This document shows positions 63,401-64,000 of a stretch of 64,000 nt of DNA, piece by piece. Within the stretch, counting starts at the first letter, position 1; the number at the start of each line of letters is the position of its first letter. The notes under the pieces are model-generated. The model saw nothing but the letters and a program-made list of their open reading frames with translations. It did no database searches and was not told the DNA's origin. The position numbers and the translations under genes are program-made. Source of the stretch: Puffinus mauretanicus (lineage: Eukaryota > Chordata > Aves > Procellariiformes > Procellariidae); NCBI GenBank assembly GCA_023333565.1, contig JAJKFH010003701.1, positions 310,001 to 374,000 of the forward strand, in the 5' to 3' direction.

Positions 63401-64000
63401 CTACTGCTGTCTTTGGGAGGCTCTCCATCTTCTCCCAATCTTCTTCTAATCTTCTCTAAATGTCTAGATGAAGTTTAATTAATGGATAATTCAAAGCCAT
63501 TAAATCTTATTCCAGTAATGCTCTTTAAATAGAATAATTCTTCCTCTCTTCCCCTGGTATATATACCCAAATGTATTTATTTTGTTATTTACTATAATAT
63601 TAATGACACATTTGTTACTACCTTTTTTTTAGTAGCATAAATAAACCAACTTTTTAAAGTCCCCTCTGAAAGAATAGGTTCTCTTTTTCCCTAAGCACTT
63701 ATATAACTTATTTTTTATTCTTATTTGAGATGTCCTTTGTGAACAAAATCAACTTGGATTACAGATGATATCCTAAATGAGCTCTTGCCTGCATCTTATT
63801 CAATGGTACTACTGCTTCCCTGTGTCTACCAAAACGCCTTACCTGTTTAATCTTAGAATCCTATTAGGTTCTTTCATGGCTATGTTTCACTGGTAACTCA
63901 CAGTTGTCCTATCATCCATCAATACATCCATATTCCTCTCTTTCTCCATCCCTTTAAAGTGATGGAGCCTTATATAATTTTTAAAAAAATGGTCATTGTA
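60438..64000. other. AT-rich non-coding stretch to window end
   Basis: Only short frames, several A-runs (near 61,100, 61,335 and 61,400), and no recognised mobile element or RNA gene. Confidence 0.5.

Noticed and set aside
1..64000. CRISPR arrays, operons, phage or plasmid modules
   Set aside because: No regularly spaced direct repeats and no dense co-directional frames; CR1 and avian LTRs show this is vertebrate nuclear DNA.

Overview
The window reads as vertebrate, almost certainly avian, non-coding DNA. It is AT-rich and gene-poor. Its recognisable repeats are CR1 LINEs in several states of decay plus two solo LTRs of an avian-type endogenous retrovirus with 5-bp target duplications. I see no Alu, L1 or B1/B2 elements and no prokaryotic operon structure. 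Almost every open frame is short, starts without context and shows no domain, as expected by chance in 64 kb.

Layout: 1-14.9 kb is unique AT-rich DNA with one possible MIR-like relic (about 7.1 kb), a G-quadruplex motif close to a perfect DR1 nuclear-receptor site (10.15-10.26 kb), and a poly-A/poly-T pair (13.26-13.31 kb). An old CR1 lies at 14.9-15.5 kb. From 22.6 to 26.2 kb there is a repeat-rich patch: two diverged copies of a ~150-bp sequence, a solo LTR between them, and two decayed CR1 pieces. A CR1 relic lies at 32.0 kb. The best candidate host coding exon is at 35,603-35,875 (+), with good splice sites, 91 open codons and phase 0/0; I do not recognise the protein. A second solo LTR, in the opposite orientation, is at 44.8-45.3 kb. 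A GC- and CpG-richer patch at 51.2-51.8 kb holds a near-palindromic RFX X-box, and directly after it comes the youngest-looking CR1 (to 53.0 kb), which keeps a 309-codon open reverse-transcriptase C-terminal part. A broken minus-strand CR1 fills 54.5-55.8 kb, an (AC)n microsatellite lies at 56.6 kb and a short CR1 3' end at 60.3 kb.

No complete host gene, RNA gene, CRISPR array or new multi-gene system can be supported. The region is best read as intergenic DNA, or as introns of one large gene if the 35.6 kb exon is real. The most useful leads are that exon, the X-box/CpG patch, the DR1+G4 pair, the paired LTRs with shared ends but different middles, and the duplicated 150-bp unit.
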